A stretch of 18,007 nt of DNA from Prolixibacteraceae bacterium UBA6162. GTDB lineage: Bacteria > Bacteroidota > Bacteroidia > Bacteroidales > Prolixibacteraceae. The stretch lies in assembly GCA_002428215.1 (NCBI GenBank), contig DIUI01000099.1, positions 1 through 18,007 on the forward strand, read 5' to 3'. Of the stretch, positions 6,466-13,486 are shown piece after piece. Made by a program: the position numbers and the translations under genes. The notes beneath the pieces were generated by a model. The model ran no database searches. It was not told the origin of the DNA and saw nothing but the letters and a program-made list of their open reading frames with translations. Position 1 is the first letter of the stretch; the number at the start of each line of letters is the position of its first letter.

Positions 6466-8151
6466 TCAGAAGGAGGATAAAAATTCAATCAGGCTGGTAT
6501 CGGTATTGGTGAGGTGAAGTTTCTTGCGGAGCCTTGTTCTTGCAATGTTGATGCTGTGCTGCGACTTTCCGGTAATTTCAGCAATCTCCTTGGTCGTCAT
6601 ATTGAGCCGCAGAAAGGCACATATTCTTCGTTCGTTGGGGGTTAAATTGGGAAACTTCTCATGCAGACTCTGATAAAATCCAACATGCACCTTCTCAAAT
6701 CGAAGTTCGAATTCTTTCCAGATTGCTTTGTCTTTACTTTTGCTGAGTTTAAGAATATGGTGTCTTATGTTGCCCGAAATATCGCGGGTATTATCGAGGG
6801 CGGAGATTTCAATTTTGCTGGCAAGTTCCTCGAGCATCCCATCGTACTGAATCTTTTGCAGGGTATAGGTTGCCAGCTGTTTCTCTTTCAGGTCGATCTG
6901 GCTAATTAATTGACTTTTTTCGGACGAAAGATTCCTGGCAGCAATTTCGGCTTTCTGTTTTTGCAGCTTTGTTTCTTGCAAACGTTTCATCGATCTCCAA
7001 ACCAGAAACATCAATACCGCAACTGCCAAAAGAGCCAACATCGAGGCAACTCCATTGCGTATGGCTTTGTTTCGTTTGTCCTGAATATACAGCAGTTCGA
7101 GTGCGATAAATTTCTCATTCATCTCATTTTGCAAAACCTTTCTCCCACTCTCTTCCAGTTTTACCTGCTCACTGAATTTGTTTCTCAACCGCAGGTATTT
7201 TAAAGCGGAGTCGGCTTGCCCCTTGGCTTCGTATATGCTGAAGATTTTGTCGGATACTTCCATCTGAAGGATTACACCTCCAGATTGTTCGGCCTTTAGA
7301 TAGCTTTGGGTAAAATATTGAATAGCTTTCTCCTGTTGATCCATGGCCTCATATACCATCCCGTAGTAGAATATAGCAGCAGCTAACATGGTGAGATCGC
7401 CAAGTTCCCCGGCTTTGTCGAGAGAGACTTCGAGATATTCGAACGCCTCGTCAAAATTCCCCAAGGCAATGTTCAAGTTGGCATAATTGATCAGAATGGA
7501 AATGGATAACCTGTCGAAGTTTTGAGTGTTTCTTGCCAGTTCAATTCCATTCTTGAGAAATACCAGAGCCTCTTCATACATTCCCTGAGCCGAATAGATA
7601 TTCCCGAGGTTGTTGTATAGGGTAAGTTGACCCTCTAACAGTTCGTTGTTGTTATATTCCTTATTGAAATCATCAATCAGCACCAATGCCTCCAGCATAA
7701 TATCTACTGCTTTTTCGTATTCTTTGTTAACCGCATACAAAGTTGACCAGTTGATGGTGGCCATAATTTTATGCCGTGGAGAGTTTGTAATATTTGCCAA
7801 CTCTTTTTGTCGGGTGAAATATTGGGTAGCCTGTTCCAGCAGCCCTAATTTGAAATAAAGATCACCCAGTTTCATTGTGGCCGAATATTCGTAATCGAGG
7901 AGGCCTGTTTTCACTGCAAGATTGAGTGACTGATGTCCATAGTCCAAGGCAGTAGCGAAATCGTTGATGGAATATTCAGTGGCAAGGGCCCCAAGCAGCG
8001 TTACTTTTGCTGTGTCGGAGAGCGCAATCTTATACTCCATCAGCAACGAATCGATTTTAAGCAGATTGTCATTCGGTAAAGACTGACTGGCCGCGGGCTT
8101 AACCATCGCCAAGTAACCCAGAATAAACCAGTAAAAGAGAAGTTTTTTCAT
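6466..8151 (-). CDS. Membrane-tethered TPR sensor with C-terminal LuxR-type HTH
   Basis: 561 residues. An N-terminal signal segment (KLLFYWFILGYLAMVKPAA, residues 3-21) has a likely cleavage near ASQ-SLP. About five to seven tetratricopeptide repeats follow (roughly 45-325; clear ones are NNLGNIYSAQGMYEEALVFL and AAIFYYGMVYEAMDQQEKAI). A single transmembrane helix is at about 366-386 (GVASMLALLAVAVLMFLVW). A cytoplasmic coiled coil covers about 388-445. A GerE/LuxR-type helix-turn-helix lies at about 503-548 (LTPNERRICAFLRLNMTTKE onward). There is no kinase or receiver domain, so signal should pass directly from periplasmic TPRs to the DNA-binding end. This architecture is common in Bacteroidota and mostly uncharacterised. 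It stands alone and diverges from the exported sugar isomerase-like gene across 361 bp, which makes that gene a candidate target. Confidence 0.9.
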   Translation of the reverse strand: MKKLLFYWFILGYLAMVKPAASQSLPNDNLLKIDSLLMEYKIALSDTAKVTLLGALATEYSINDFATALDYGHQSLNLAVKTGLLDYEYSATMKLGDLYFKLGLLEQATQYFTRQKELANITNSPRHKIMATINWSTLYAVNKEYEKAVDIMLEALVLIDDFNKEYNNNELLEGQLTLYNNLGNIYSAQGMYEEALVFLKNGIELARNTQNFDRLSISILINYANLNIALGNFDEAFEYLEVSLDKAGELGDLTMLAAAIFYYGMVYEAMDQQEKAIQYFTQSYLKAEQSGGVILQMEVSDKIFSIYEAKGQADSALKYLRLRNKFSEQVKLEESGRKVLQNEMNEKFIALELLYIQDKRNKAIRNGVASMLALLAVAVLMFLVWRSMKRLQETKLQKQKAEIAARNLSSEKSQLISQIDLKEKQLATYTLQKIQYDGMLEELASKIEISALDNTRDISGNIRHHILKLSKSKDKAIWKEFELRFEKVHVGFYQSLHEKFPNLTPNERRICAFLRLNMTTKEIAEITGKSQHSINIARTRLRKKLHLTNTDTSLIEFLSSF

Positions 8152-8167
8152 TTAATTTAGTTCCTTG

Positions 8168-8175
8168 CAAAGATA
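8168..8175 (-). promoter_or_regulatory. Possible -7 box of the TPR/LuxR regulator gene
   Basis: Read leftward, TATCTTTG matches TAnnTTTG exactly, 16 bp from the ATG at 8151. No good TTTG is found 19-21 nt upstream. The leader would be very short, about 10 nt. Confidence 0.3.
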
Positions 8176-8271
8176 GCAGTCTGTTTTATATCTTCCATCC
8201 ACATATTGATAAATAGCAGCTTGTCGACTCCCCCAAAACCTCTTGCATTGTTTCAGGGAGCCAGGAGATTT

Positions 8272-8314
8272 TATAAGTATGTATATTGATGCATGTCTAT
8301 AAGTAATTGTATAT
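8272..8314. repeat. Paired direct repeats, possible regulator sites
   Basis: TATAAGTATGTATAT (8272-8286) recurs as TATAAGTAATTGTATAT (8298-8314), the same sequence with a 2-base insertion. The copies begin 26 bp apart. They lie in the divergent gap between the TPR/LuxR regulator and the sugar isomerase-like gene. Two similar AT-rich sites at this spacing could bind a dimeric regulator. The low complexity makes chance possible. Confidence 0.4.
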
Positions 8315-8429
8315 CATCGTCATGCGGAGCAATAGGCTTAAATCCGAAATACAACAGTTTGCCTCTGTTTTTGGGCTGTGTTGACTATATCCCGATGGTT
8401 TTCTGTCCATATCTGCTGTTATGAAAAGG

Positions 8430-8461
8430 GTTGCAGAGATGAAAAATATTGGGTAGTTTTA
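8430..8461 (+). promoter_or_regulatory. Possible promoter of the exported isomerase-like gene
   Basis: GTTG (8430-8433), a 20-nt spacer and TAGTTTTA (8454-8461) approximate TTTG-N19-21-TAnnTTTG with one mismatch in each box. The leader to the ATG at 8513 would be about 45 nt. Confidence 0.3.
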
Positions 8462-8512
8462 ATCCCTTAACTATCAAAGTGCCCTTATAGTTTTTCCACC
8501 AATAAATTGAAT

Positions 8513-9430
8513 ATGAGAACACGAAGAGATTTTTTGAAGGCAGGTGCTTTAGCCATTACGGGTACTGCACTGATTCCTGGATTGGCCTGTCAGACCGGGG
8601 TGCAAACCGCGGCTTCCCTTAACCTTGTAACAGCATTGCAACTCTATTCTGTGCGCGATGAAATGCGCCAGGATCCGCTGGGTACACTAACCCGGCTTGC
8701 ACAGATGGGTTATACTCATGTGGAACATGCCAACTATGTAAACCACCGCTTTTATGGCTGGACGCCCGAAGAGTTTAAAAAGGTTTTGGGCGATCTTGGC
8801 ATGAAAATGCCTTCCGGGCATACGGTATTGGGTAGTCAGCACTGGGATGCAGTTGCCGGCGATTTTACCGACGACTGGAAAAAACTGGTCGACGATGCAG
8901 CCTTTATGGGTCAGGAGTATGTGGTTAGTCCCTGGCTGGATGGCAGTTTGCGACAGACCTACGATGATCTGGTAGGATTTATGGAGATTTTCAATAAATG
9001 CGGTGAGCTTTGCAAACGCTCGGGAATGCGCTTTGGCTACCACAACCACGATTTTGAGTTCAGTGAAACCCTCAATGGAGAGACTGTTTTTGACATTATG
9101 ATGCAGAATACCGACATTGACAAGGTTGTTATGCAGCTCGATACCGGCAATATGTATGTTGCAGGAGCTTTGGCAAAAGATCTTTTGGCTAAATATCCGG
9201 GTCGTTACGACAACATCCACGTAAAAGATATGGTGCCCACTGCCAACGGAGAGAGTTTCGAAAGTACCGTGGTTGGGTCGGGATTGCTGCCCATGAAAGA
9301 GATTGTTGATTTGGCGCGTGATTCTGGAACAACCCTCTTTGTAATAGAGCAGGAGTCCTATCAGGGCAAATTGCCCATGGATTGCATGGAGGAGAATTTC
9401 GGGGTCATGAAATCGTGGGGATATCTATAG
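8513..9430 (+). CDS. Tat-exported sugar phosphate isomerase/epimerase-like TIM-barrel protein
   Basis: 305 residues from the ATG at 8513. A TTG two codons upstream, at 8507, is possible but less likely. The N-terminus is a Tat signal (MRTRRDFLKAG, then ALAITGTALIPGLA). Cys26 follows it, but the lipobox is imperfect (GLAC), so lipid attachment is doubtful. The mature part is an AP-endonuclease-2/xylose-isomerase-like TIM barrel. Likely metal and catalytic residues are in GYHNHDFEF (175-183), MQLDTGN (207-213), NIHVKD (234-239) and FVIEQE (276-281), and all look intact. Such periplasmic proteins in Bacteroidota take part in sugar or polyol modification, but the substrate is rarely known. No transporter or glycoside hydrolase is adjacent. 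The nearest carbohydrate-related gene is the sialidase-fold lipoprotein 2.5 kb away. Confidence 0.88.
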   Translation: MRTRRDFLKAGALAITGTALIPGLACQTGVQTAASLNLVTALQLYSVRDEMRQDPLGTLTRLAQMGYTHVEHANYVNHRFYGWTPEEFKKVLGDLGMKMPSGHTVLGSQHWDAVAGDFTDDWKKLVDDAAFMGQEYVVSPWLDGSLRQTYDDLVGFMEIFNKCGELCKRSGMRFGYHNHDFEFSETLNGETVFDIMMQNTDIDKVVMQLDTGNMYVAGALAKDLLAKYPGRYDNIHVKDMVPTANGESFESTVVGSGLLPMKEIVDLARDSGTTLFVIEQESYQGKLPMDCMEENFGVMKSWGYL

Positions 9431-9533
9431 TTCAAGCAGTGCTTTAAACTCCCGATGAGTGTGCTTATTTAAAGAGTTGCGCCTCAGTTGATGCAAAAGT
9501 TCTGATGGCTCCCGGCAAGGCTTAAGTTTATTT

Positions 9534-10880
9534 CTAAACTGTTGCCAAAACCGGCATATCCACCAATTCTCCTTCCATCGAAAAATCGGTGGCAGAGGTA
9601 ATGTGGAGGTTTACAAAGCGGCCAATCAAAGTAGTTTCGGTCGAAGCAAACCGCACAATCAGTTTGCCTTCTGTATGCGCACTCAGAAAACCATCTTTTC
9701 GATCGGCTCCGCGTACCAGAACACGAACAGTTTGTCCAACCAGGGTCTTATTGTAAATAAGATTGTGCTTGCGAAGTTCGTCGGTTAGTACGTGGAGCCT
9801 TCGTTTTTTCTCTTCCAGAGGCACATCGTCCGACCAGCGATGGCTGGTTGCACCGGGTCGCGGAGAATATATGGCGGTGTACGACATATTGAACTTGAAC
9901 TCCTCCATGGCCAGTCGGGTATTTTCGAACTGTTCTTCGGTCTCTCCGGTAAATCCAACAATGATATCGGTAAAGAGGGTCGCCTGAGGTATTAATCTGC
10001 GTATCGAGTGAACAATCGAACGGTATTTCTCCATATTGTGTTTACGGTTCATGCGCATAAGTACTTTGTCGTCGCCACTCTGCATTGGTAAATGAATCTG
10101 CTTGGCCAAAGCTTTATACGACGCAATAACCTCTACTACCTCCTCATTCATATCGCGTGGATGAGGTGAGGTGAAATAGACCCAGAATTCCTTGTTTAAG
10201 CGGTTGCCCAACTCCCCAATTTCCCTAAGAAGCTGTGCAAAAGTAATTTCACTCCCCTTTTTATCGAGACCATAGGAGTTTACATTCTGGCCCAGCAAGG
10301 TTATCGAGGCGTAACCTTTGCTTACCAGCAATGCAACTTCGGCAAGTATTTCGGCCGATGGCCTTGAAACCTCACGCCCCCGCGTGTAGGGAACCGCACA
10401 GAAGGTACAAAACTTATCGCATCCATTTTGAATGGGGATATATGCCTCGAAGTCTGACTTATAGGCAGGCTGAACATCCCAAAAAGCCTCAATGTTCTCG
10501 TTGTGAGGGTCTATTCCCGATTTCAGATGTGTTGGAGTGGTAACCCCATATTGGCTGATCATCAGTGGTACAGAAGGAAGATCCTTCATCTGGAAAGTGA
10601 TATCGAAAAGCTTGAGAAAACGTTCATGGTCGTCGGGCAACATGCATCCCGAAATAAAGGTGATCAGATTTTTATGGTTCTTCCATTGATTCCATTTGTG
10701 GATCCGGGAGTATACTTTGTCGATGGCCTTTTGTCTGACAGAACAAGCCAAAATCCCAATAAGGCCTGCCTCCTCCTCATTATCGGTCCATGTATAGCCA
10801 GCCTCGTTCAGGACTGCGGTTACCCGTTCCCCATCCGAAAGGTTCATCTGGCATCCAAGGGTTATAAGGTGATACTTCAT
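9534..10880 (-). CDS. miaB: MiaB-type tRNA methylthiotransferase (radical SAM)
   Basis: 448 residues with the three-domain MTTase layout. An N-terminal UPF0004 domain carries Cys10 (LGCQMN), Cys46 (ACSVR) and Cys79 (SGCM), ligands of the auxiliary 4Fe-4S cluster. A radical-SAM core carries C154-x3-C158-x2-C161 (GCDKFCTFCAVPYTRGREVSRP). A C-terminal TRAM domain covers about 375-440 (LVGQTVRVLVRG). MiaB adds methylthio to i6A37 of tRNAs reading UNN codons. The spacing and the CSVR and YTRGRE motifs favour MiaB over RimO or MtaB. The residue before Cys46 is Ala, where Thr is usual. This divergent flavour may be a second, parallel MiaB in the genome. It lies 56 bp after the flavin reductase gene on the same strand. 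Confidence 0.88.
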   Translation of the reverse strand: MKYHLITLGCQMNLSDGERVTAVLNEAGYTWTDNEEEAGLIGILACSVRQKAIDKVYSRIHKWNQWKNHKNLITFISGCMLPDDHERFLKLFDITFQMKDLPSVPLMISQYGVTTPTHLKSGIDPHNENIEAFWDVQPAYKSDFEAYIPIQNGCDKFCTFCAVPYTRGREVSRPSAEILAEVALLVSKGYASITLLGQNVNSYGLDKKGSEITFAQLLREIGELGNRLNKEFWVYFTSPHPRDMNEEVVEVIASYKALAKQIHLPMQSGDDKVLMRMNRKHNMEKYRSIVHSIRRLIPQATLFTDIIVGFTGETEEQFENTRLAMEEFKFNMSYTAIYSPRPGATSHRWSDDVPLEEKKRRLHVLTDELRKHNLIYNKTLVGQTVRVLVRGADRKDGFLSAHTEGKLIVRFASTETTLIGRFVNLHITSATDFSMEGELVDMPVLATV

Positions 10881-10897
10881 TTGTCAAAATAATTTGT

Positions 10898-10931
10898 TGT
10901 GAACCGGAACCAATTTTATCTCCGGTTCACA
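10898..10931. repeat. Perfect 11-bp stem-loop between the reductase gene and miaB
   Basis: TGTGAACCGGA (10898-10908) is the exact reverse complement of TCCGGTTCACA (10921-10931), with a 12-nt loop. It starts 5 nt after the reductase stop and ends 17 nt before the miaB ATG. No T-run follows it leftward, so it is not a classical terminator. It could attenuate, stabilise the upstream message or mask miaB translation. Confidence 0.55.
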
Positions 10932-10936
10932 TGGGT

Positions 10937-11581
10937 TTAAAAATAGACCTCCGAAAAAATACGGGTAGACAAAACAGACTTGCTTGTAAGCAAATCAAAT
11001 ACCTCGCCAATCATCCTACTGTTGCCACACAGATAAAACAAATCATCTGAACCGGGCTCATAATCAGAGAGAAAATCAGTTACCCGTCCTTTAAACTTGC
11101 CTTGCGAAGAGGCAGAAGTACACAATACTACACTTTCTGGCGAAAAATCGTGATGATCGTATGCTTCACCTGCTGTTCTAACCCCATGTATCAGCGTATA
11201 GCTGATATTTGGATAAGAGCGGACATAGCTGTGAAACGGACTGATTCCGGTTCCGGTGGCAACCCAGATGGAATTGGCACCCTGAAATGTCTCGGGCCTT
11301 AGGGTAAAGAAACCAAAGGGTCCGTCCAACATAATTTCAGAACCCGGTGTGAGCTGACTTAACCGGTTTGAAACAATCCCCCCATCAATTTGGCGTACCA
11401 ATACTTCCAGAAAATCATCGTTTTCACCACTGTAGATCGAATATTCCCGCCGCTGACGGGTCTTGGGATCCTGCAGCATGATAAATTGTCCGGACTGAAA
11501 CAGTAGCGACCTTCGTTCCATGCGCACCACATAGGTAACATTGGTTAAAGGCCTAATCGATATGATTTTATGCGGCTGCAT
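10937..11581 (-). CDS. Ferredoxin/flavodoxin-NAD(P)+ reductase-like FAD protein
   Basis: 214 residues from the ATG at 11581; a TTG at 11593 would add four residues and is less likely. An FAD-binding beta-barrel comes first, with the RxYS motif REYS (45-48) and GGIVSNRL (67-74). The NAD(P) lobe has GTGISPF (110-116), the nucleotide-binding CGNSRMI (185-191) and the C-terminal SEVYF. This is the compact FNR/Fpr fold without a 2Fe-2S domain or an oxygenase partner. It should move electrons between NAD(P)H and a small carrier such as ferredoxin or flavodoxin. miaB follows on the same strand, and MiaB needs low-potential electrons, so a supply role is a reasonable inference. A phenol-hydroxylase or Hmp-like reductase component is the main alternative. 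Confidence 0.85.
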   Translation of the reverse strand: MQPHKIISIRPLTNVTYVVRMERRSLLFQSGQFIMLQDPKTRQRREYSIYSGENDDFLEVLVRQIDGGIVSNRLSQLTPGSEIMLDGPFGFFTLRPETFQGANSIWVATGTGISPFHSYVRSYPNISYTLIHGVRTAGEAYDHHDFSPESVVLCTSASSQGKFKGRVTDFLSDYEPGSDDLFYLCGNSRMIGEVFDLLTSKSVLSTRIFSEVYF

Positions 11582-11612
11582 ATATAAAGACAATTTTGTC
11601 GGCTAAGTGGTG

Positions 11613-11643
11613 CAAAAATACAATAATTTGTGGGCCGTACAAT
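11613..11643 (-). promoter_or_regulatory. Promoter of the flavin reductase gene (and probably miaB)
   Basis: Read leftward, ATTG (plus-strand 11640-11643), exactly 19 nt and TATTTTTG (11613-11620) fit the Bacteroidota TTTG-N19-TAnnTTTG promoter with one mismatch. It is the best match in the window. The leader to the ATG at 11581 would be about 25 nt. Confidence 0.5.
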
Positions 11644-11965
11644 TATCAGAGAGTTCACGGGCTTGAACAAAACTTTCAATCCGGCCAGGTGGGCCCTTCA
11701 AGACAAAAAGTTGGGCAAAGCCAAAAATTAATGCAAAAAAAGTAAGATTGGTGAGGTGTTTTTGATGCGTTGCTGCTTATTTTGTGCTAATTACATCAAA
11801 GCAATAGCAGTGCTGCCCGGGGTATTTCGTTGGCGCATTCTCTGGTATAAGCCAGCAATTAATGCGGGTCTGGCCTTAACGAATGTCTGTTTCTGTAATG
11901 GAGTAAACCTGCCTCGCAGGGATCGGTATAAGGAGTGTTGTGAGTTAAAATATAAAGCTAATTAG
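11644..11965. other. Gap upstream of the sialidase-fold gene, no gene recognised
   Basis: No conserved gene, tRNA or riboswitch is apparent. An open frame at 11756-11965 ends exactly at the next ATG, but its translation is cysteine-rich and of unnatural composition, so I treat it as leader. Only small inverted repeats are present (GTTCA-N6-TGAAC, 11653-11668). No good TAnnTTTG box was found for the downstream gene; TTATTTTG near 11778 is one mismatch away and lacks a -33 partner. Confidence 0.4.
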
Positions 11966-13330
11966 ATGAAAAGATTAATGACTGTTTCGCATTGGCGCTG
12001 TTTGATGGGTCGTTTGGGTTTAATCCAAATTTTTGCCCTAACCATATTTGTTGTAACCTCGTGTGGTGTCGGAAACAAACCTGCTGCCGATTTGGTGCCC
12101 ATCTTTTCTACCGAAGAGATTTTTGCCCCCCAACAAGAGCATGCACATGGTTCTACCATAGTGGCACTGCCCAATGGTGACCTGCTGGCCGGATGGTTCC
12201 AGGGAAGTGGCGAGCGGTGGGCCGACGATGTTCGTATTATGGGAGCGCGCAAGAAGAAGGGACAGGAGCGTTGGAGTGCTCCCTTTGTACTGGCCGATGT
12301 TAAAGAATTTCCCGACTGCAACCCTGTTCTTTTTATCGATGGGAAGAACCGTCTGTGGCTCATGTGGATGACCATTATTGCCAATCAGTGGGAGACTTCC
12401 TTGCTGGTATATCGAATAAGTGAGGATTTCCTCGATATGGAAGGATCTCCGGTTTGGAACTGGCAGGATAATTTGCTGATGAAACCCGGCGGAAAGACAG
12501 AAAGAGGCATACAGCCCGACGATCCTTTTGTGGCTTCGGTACAGCTACAGTTGGCCGATTACACCGAATACATTGCGCAGAACCCTGAAATGGAACAATA
12601 CAAAGAGCGCTGGGGGAATCATGCTGCCCATATGGTTTCGATGGCCAAGGGCGAAAATATGCTCAGAGCCGGGAGAGTTATGGAACTCGATGGACAATCG
12701 GACGAAACAACGCTTGGATATCCCTATTTCAGGCGGATGGGCTGGCAAACAGCCAATAAACCAATAGTGACCCAAAGTGGCCGCATGATTGTGCCCCTCT
12801 ATTCCGATGGTTTCAGTATTTCGATTATGGCCTATACCGACGACTGGGGAGAGACCTGGAAAAGCAGTACCCCTTTGGTCGGTGGTGGCAACATTCAGCC
12901 AGCAATTGCCCAGTGTGCTTCGGGCGACCTGGTGGCTTATATGCGCGACAATGGCATTCCTCCAAAGCGCCTGCACTTCAGCCGCTCAACCGATAATGGT
13001 GAGAGTTGGTCCAGTGTTAGAGATACCGAACTTCACAATTCCGGCACTTTGTGCGATATCGTTACTACCCTCAGCGGACACTGGGTGCTGATAAATAATG
13101 ATACCGAAACCGGCAGGCACAGGCTCACGGTTTCACTCTCTGAAGATGAGGGTGCAACCTGGCCCTACGAAAAGCAGATTGCCGACGATATTGACACCCG
13201 TTCGCACTATCCGGCAATTGTGCAGGATGCCGAGGGTCAGTTTCATGTTACCTATTCTCATTTTTTAAAAGATGGGTCGAAAAGTATTCATTACACTGTG
13301 TTCAATGAGCTTTGGTTAAGGGGCGAATAA
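11966..13330 (+). CDS. Lipoprotein of the sialidase/BNR (Asp-box) fold
   Basis: 454 residues. A signal peptide ends in the lipobox VTS-C (Cys33), so the protein is probably anchored to a membrane after export. The body is a six-bladed propeller of the sialidase type (BNR_2-like). It has Asp boxes at TDDWGETW (291-298), STDNGESW (341-348) and SEDEGATW (392-399). The N-terminal blade motif HAHGSTIVALPNGDLLAGWF (59-78) is followed by ERWADDVRI. The family includes exo-alpha-sialidases but also many propellers with other or unknown glycan activity. The full arginine triad of a true sialidase cannot be assigned by eye, so I stop at the fold. The n-region before the hydrophobic stretch is long; Met5 and Met14 (12005) are alternative starts. 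No sialic-acid transport or catabolism genes are near. Confidence 0.85.
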   Translation: MKRLMTVSHWRCLMGRLGLIQIFALTIFVVTSCGVGNKPAADLVPIFSTEEIFAPQQEHAHGSTIVALPNGDLLAGWFQGSGERWADDVRIMGARKKKGQERWSAPFVLADVKEFPDCNPVLFIDGKNRLWLMWMTIIANQWETSLLVYRISEDFLDMEGSPVWNWQDNLLMKPGGKTERGIQPDDPFVASVQLQLADYTEYIAQNPEMEQYKERWGNHAAHMVSMAKGENMLRAGRVMELDGQSDETTLGYPYFRRMGWQTANKPIVTQSGRMIVPLYSDGFSISIMAYTDDWGETWKSSTPLVGGGNIQPAIAQCASGDLVAYMRDNGIPPKRLHFSRSTDNGESWSSVRDTELHNSGTLCDIVTTLSGHWVLINNDTETGRHRLTVSLSEDEGATWPYEKQIADDIDTRSHYPAIVQDAEGQFHVTYSHFLKDGSKSIHYTVFNELWLRGE

Positions 13331-13409
13331 TTCATGGTTAGGCTTTAGTCTATGCAATGATATAGCAGCGTTTATAAGTCTCATATCAGTGTCCGTGCGA
13401 TAAATTGTT

Positions 13410-13429
13410 AAAGGTTGGTGCCACCTTTT
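13410..13429 (+). terminator. Weak hairpin after the sialidase-fold gene
   Basis: AAAGGT (13410-13415) pairs with ACCTTT (13423-13428) around a 7-nt loop and is followed by a single T. A longer bulged pairing is possible. It lies about 80 bp after the stop at 13330. The poor T-run makes it a weak terminator at best. Confidence 0.25.
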
Positions 13430-13443
13430 GAAAAAAAAATCTC

Positions 13444-13451
13444 TAGTTTTG
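13444..13451 (+). promoter_or_regulatory. Possible -7 box of the histidine kinase gene
   Basis: TAGTTTTG fits TAnnTTTG exactly and lies 35 bp before the ATG at 13487. No TTTG is found 19-21 nt upstream; the nearest lies only 13 nt away (13427-13430). Confidence 0.35.
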
Positions 13452-13486
13452 AACAACCAACTTCTTTGCTTGTCTGATTCTACCGT

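Noticed and set aside
6330..6512. 60-residue open frame overlapping the 3' end of the TPR/LuxR gene
   Set aside because: It overlaps the conserved HTH coding end on the opposite strand and has no supporting motif or start signal.
8507..8512. TTG start two codons upstream of the isomerase-like gene
   Set aside because: The ATG at 8513 places the twin-arginine motif right at the N-terminus and needs no rare start codon.
11756..11965. 69-residue open frame directly upstream of the sialidase-fold gene
   Set aside because: Its composition is atypical (many Cys, scattered Trp) and no family is recognised. It ends at the next gene's start by coincidence of frame.
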